NCBI GenBank assembly: GCA_028280225.1
Contig: JANQMF010000030.1
Location: forward strand, 1-32,904
Direction of reading: 5' to 3'
From: Pseudomonadales bacterium
GTDB lineage: Bacteria > Pseudomonadota > Gammaproteobacteria > Pseudomonadales > Azotimanducaceae
DNA: 32,904 nt
Every line of letters begins with the position of its first letter. The stretch's first letter is position 1. Position numbers and translations under genes: made by a program. The notes under the pieces are model-generated. The model ran no database searches. It saw only the letters and a program-made list of their open reading frames with translations, and was not told the origin of the DNA. This document shows positions 30,796 to 32,904 of this stretch, in pieces.

Positions 30796-31494
30796 TTGGC
30801 CAATTCCAAAACCGAATATAGACAACACACCTTCCAGCGCCCACCCGGAGCCACCGAAATTCTGCTGGTGCGGCACGGCGAATCCCGCGCCGCCAGCGCA
30901 AGCAATCCCTTCCCCCTGGTGGATGGGCATGGTGATCCCGAGTTACACGACAACGGCCACCGCCAGGCTGAAAGGGTGGCCCGGCGTTTACAGGAGGAAG
31001 ACATCCACGCCATCTATGTCACCAACCTGCAGCGTACCGCCCAAACCGCCGCTCCCCTGGCCAGCGTCTTAGGGTTAACCCCGATGGTGGAAGCGGATTT
31101 GCGGGAAGTTTTTTTAGGCGACTGGGAAGGCGGCGTGCTGCGCATTAAGGCTGCGGAACAGGATCCGGTGTACTTGCAGGTACAGGCTGAGCAACGCTGG
31201 GATGCCATTCCCAATGCTGAAAGCTGGGCGGACTTAAACCACCGGGTGATGCGCGGCTTAAACAATATAAAGAACAACCATCCGGATCAGTTAGTGGTGG
31301 CGGTGGTCCACGGCGGCATTGTGGCTCACGTGGTGGCACACGCTACCGGCGCCGAACCTTTTGCCTTTAACGGCGCGGACAACGGATCCATTACCCATAT
31401 TGTCATGTTGCAAGACCAGATTAAGGTGCGCCGCTTCAACGACGCTGCTCATCTGCTGGACACCCTGCACGATGGCAGCGGGGCTTTGACCTGA
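30796..31494 (+). CDS. Histidine phosphatase superfamily (phosphoglycerate mutase-like) protein
   Basis: A 232-residue cytosolic phosphatase-fold protein. The phosphohistidine motif is EILLVRHGES, followed by LVDGHGDPELHDNGHRQAERVARRL, YVTNLQRTAQTAAPLA and the second histidine in VAVVHGGIVAHVVA. These are the RHG, arginine and histidine elements of the family. The start was set at TTG 30796 because GGGAGG (30782-30787) stands 8 nt upstream. Starting at 30718 would overlap the preceding gene and add a repeat-encoded poly-Thr tail. Substrate unknown: phosphosugar, phosphoprotein or a small phosphate ester. Confidence 0.9.
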   Translation: MANSKTEYRQHTFQRPPGATEILLVRHGESRAASASNPFPLVDGHGDPELHDNGHRQAERVARRLQEEDIHAIYVTNLQRTAQTAAPLASVLGLTPMVEADLREVFLGDWEGGVLRIKAAEQDPVYLQVQAEQRWDAIPNAESWADLNHRVMRGLNNIKNNHPDQLVVAVVHGGIVAHVVAHATGAEPFAFNGADNGSITHIVMLQDQIKVRRFNDAAHLLDTLHDGSGALT

Positions 31495-31590
31495 CCGGGC
31501 ATGAACCGACCGGGCGCTGACCTGACGGGATATTGGCCTGACCCCCCAACAAGGGCAGTCTACCCGCTGACCTGGCCACGGCAGCAGTCA

Positions 31591-31932
31591 ATGGCATTTG
31601 CAATACATAAGGTTCTTGTGGCGGCCAGCCTATGGCTGGGCCTGGTGAGCCTGGTTGAAGCAAACGCTGCGGCGATTATCGACGTCCGCACCGCCGAGGA
31701 ATTTCAATCCTGGCATGTTAAGGGCGCGCTGAATATCGATCACGAAGAAATCACTGACGGCATACTTAAGTACCCAGATATAAGAAAGGACACCCCAATA
31801 CACCTGTATTGCCGCTCCGGCAGACGCTCGGGCATTGCCCGGGAGAGCTTGCTAAAGGTGGGGTATAAGCATGTGGTGAATGTTGGGGGGTTGGAGGAGG
31901 CGGGTAGATTCGTAGATGCAAAGGCGGACTAG
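31591..31932 (+). CDS. Periplasmic rhodanese-like protein (PspE-type)
   Basis: A 113-residue protein. The signal peptide spans about residues 1-25 (AFAIHKVLVAASLWLGLVSL... ending EANA). The single rhodanese domain has DVRTAEEFQSWHVKGALNI and the active-site loop HLYCRSGRRSG with the catalytic cysteine. Such small exported rhodaneses move sulfane sulfur in the periplasm. The ATG at 31591 was chosen because it begins the signal peptide; an in-frame start at 31501 would put 30 Pro/Arg-rich residues before it. No strong SD. It follows the histidine phosphatase by 96 bp; that gap contains short GACCGGGC repeats but nothing else. Confidence 0.85.
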   Translation: MAFAIHKVLVAASLWLGLVSLVEANAAAIIDVRTAEEFQSWHVKGALNIDHEEITDGILKYPDIRKDTPIHLYCRSGRRSGIARESLLKVGYKHVVNVGGLEEAGRFVDAKAD

Positions 31933-31990
31933 CGCACCAACTTCGTTAACGCGAAGGCAACTTACAACGTTATATCGCTGTGTAGATGCG

Positions 31991-32374
31991 TCACCCCTTC
32001 GCCACCACCCCCACCCACTCCGGTAACTCCTCCAGAAAAGAAACCTTGGTAGACACCAGGTCATGGGGTTCCGTCATACACGCCAGCGCCATATGGGTTT
32101 CGCCCGGCCACTTTTGAGATTGAAATAACAAGCGGGTACCGCATGAGCGGCAAAAGCCCCGCCGGGATGCCGGGCTGGATTGATACCAGGCCAGCACCTC
32201 GTCTCCCGCATCCAAGGAAAACTGTGGGTTCTGCACTCCCACCCAGCCCACCGCGGATGCACCATGGGCTTTGCGGCAGGACGCGCAGGTGCAGTCCGCG
32301 ACAAAACGGGGTTGGCCGGTAAAAGAAAATTGCACAGCCCCACACATGCACTCGCCCCGGTAATCTGGGGTCAT
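31991..32374 (-). CDS. GFA/CENP-V domain zinc protein (downstream copy)
   Basis: A 127-residue protein of the GFA family (glutathione-dependent formaldehyde-activating enzyme fold). Zinc-ligand cysteines are C9 and C11 (GECMCG), C28, C30 and C33 (DCTCASC), and C75 and C78 (FCRSCGT). ATG 32374 directly abuts the TAG stop of the upstream GFA gene (no gap), so translation is probably coupled. Many members have no proven role in formaldehyde metabolism. Soluble. Confidence 0.92.
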   Translation of the reverse strand: MTPDYRGECMCGAVQFSFTGQPRFVADCTCASCRKAHGASAVGWVGVQNPQFSLDAGDEVLAWYQSSPASRRGFCRSCGTRLLFQSQKWPGETHMALACMTEPHDLVSTKVSFLEELPEWVGVVAKG

Positions 32375-32776
32375 CTAAGCCTCCTCCACCTCGGTATCAT
32401 ATTGCGGGGCATCGTCACCAATAATTTCCCACCGGGCTTTGCTGCCCACATAAATGTGTTGCACCACGTTGATTTCCGGGTATTCATCCAGCGAACCAAT
32501 GGGCAACCAGAATAGCTTGCCATCCGGCATGGGCATGGGTGCGGGGCAACCGCAGGTGCTGCAAAACGCAGATGTCCAGCCATCTTCCATGCTGTAGTGC
32601 CGGACCAGATCTTCGCCGCAAATCCATTGAAAACGTCTGGCGGCAGCCAGCACCACGCCGTTGGAATTAACCCCGGAAATTTTACGGCATTTGGAACAAT
32701 GACAGTGCCCGATATCACTGACCTTGCCGTCCACCGCATACTGCACACCCTTGCACAAACAAGACCCTTTGACCAT
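32375..32776 (-). CDS. GFA/CENP-V domain zinc protein (upstream copy)
   Basis: A 133-residue GFA-fold protein with cysteines at C6 and C8 (GSCLCKG), C25, C27 and C30 (HCHCSKC), and C72 and C75 (FCSTCGC). It is only distantly similar to its neighbour, so an old duplication or separate recruitment rather than recent duplication. The SD is excellent (GGGAGGTG, 4 nt before the ATG at 32776). The two form a coupled pair. Role unknown; formaldehyde or glutathione-adduct handling is the family name only. Confidence 0.92.
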   Translation of the reverse strand: MVKGSCLCKGVQYAVDGKVSDIGHCHCSKCRKISGVNSNGVVLAAARRFQWICGEDLVRHYSMEDGWTSAFCSTCGCPAPMPMPDGKLFWLPIGSLDEYPEINVVQHIYVGSKARWEIIGDDAPQYDTEVEEA

Positions 32777-32802
32777 CAGTCACCTCCCTTGGGGGTAGTT
32801 GG

Positions 32803-32904
32803 TCAGGTAGACTTTAGCAGATGCTCCAACACCTTAGCCAGATCGCTGGCGGGCTGATCCTTAAGTTCCGCCATACGTGTGTAAACTTCCGCCGCGCCCC
32901 GGTG
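32803..32904 (-). CDS. 3' end of an unidentified gene (cut by window edge)
   Basis: A frame open from the right edge ends at TGA (32803-32805). It gives RGAAEVYTRMAELKDQ, then PASDLAKVLEHLLKST. The amphipathic, charged, helix-like composition and position, 26 bp before the GFA pair, suggest a real C-terminus. The family could not be identified from 33 residues. It may be co-transcribed with the GFA genes. Confidence 0.5.
   Translation of the reverse strand, partial: HRGAAEVYTRMAELKDQPASDLAKVLEHLLKST

Noticed and set aside
31495-31590. GACCGGGC short direct repeats between histidine phosphatase and rhodanese genes
   Set aside because: Only two short copies in GC-rich sequence; likely chance, and the upstream frame over them looks non-protein-like.

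Overview
The window looks like the chromosome of a marine-type gammaproteobacterium that catabolises lipids, hydrocarbons or other acyl-CoA-yielding substrates. This placement is inference from gene content: an RdgC homologue (a family mainly of beta- and gammaproteobacteria), CysZ, a dimeric dUTPase, paired acyl-CoA dehydrogenases and single-chain acyl-CoA carboxylase. No rRNA, tRNA, CRISPR array or intact transposase was seen.

Region A (1-5100) is, by eye, more AT-rich than the rest. It holds the N-terminal part of rdgC (reading off the left edge), a DUF1801 protein, and a three-gene module on the + strand: orphan Rieske oxygenase alpha subunit, class III aminotransferase and CysZ-like membrane protein. 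Both intergenic stretches around this module (about 1134-1210 and 4762-4925) are built of short repeats that share the core GTGTGTCC.

Region B (5109-9027) carries a DUF3336/patatin lipase (TTG start, + strand) and a saccharopine-dehydrogenase-like reductase (+). An MFS transporter on the - strand converges on the reductase.

Region C (7819-18156, - strand) is a long run of genes. In transcription order these are an MTH1-like Nudix hydrolase, a luciferase-like flavin oxidoreductase, a single-chain acyl-CoA carboxylase (biotin carboxylase-BCCP-carboxyltransferase), an ACS-type MFS transporter, then a Tat-exported molybdenum hydroxylase pair (2Fe-2S small subunit and molybdopterin large subunit) and a second MFS transporter. 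Import, oxidation and carboxylation of an organic acid or its CoA ester is a reasonable reading, but the substrate is not visible.

Region D (17608-20511) groups nucleotide-cleaning functions: the Nudix hydrolase, a divergent macro-domain ADP-ribose hydrolase and a convergent dUTPase. A D-2-hydroxyacid dehydrogenase follows.

Region E (20589-25506, + strand) is a tightly coupled operon: two acyl-CoA dehydrogenases, a LonA protease and a small membrane protein. The last two junctions are ATGA overlaps.

Region F (25586-32904) holds oligoendopeptidase F and a PD-(D/E)XK-like protein of unknown role (- strand). On the + strand are a small beta-rich protein, a second carboxyltransferase, a small Cys-rich secreted protein, a histidine phosphatase and a periplasmic rhodanese. 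On the - strand are two tandem GFA-family zinc proteins and the 3' end of an unidentified gene at the right edge.
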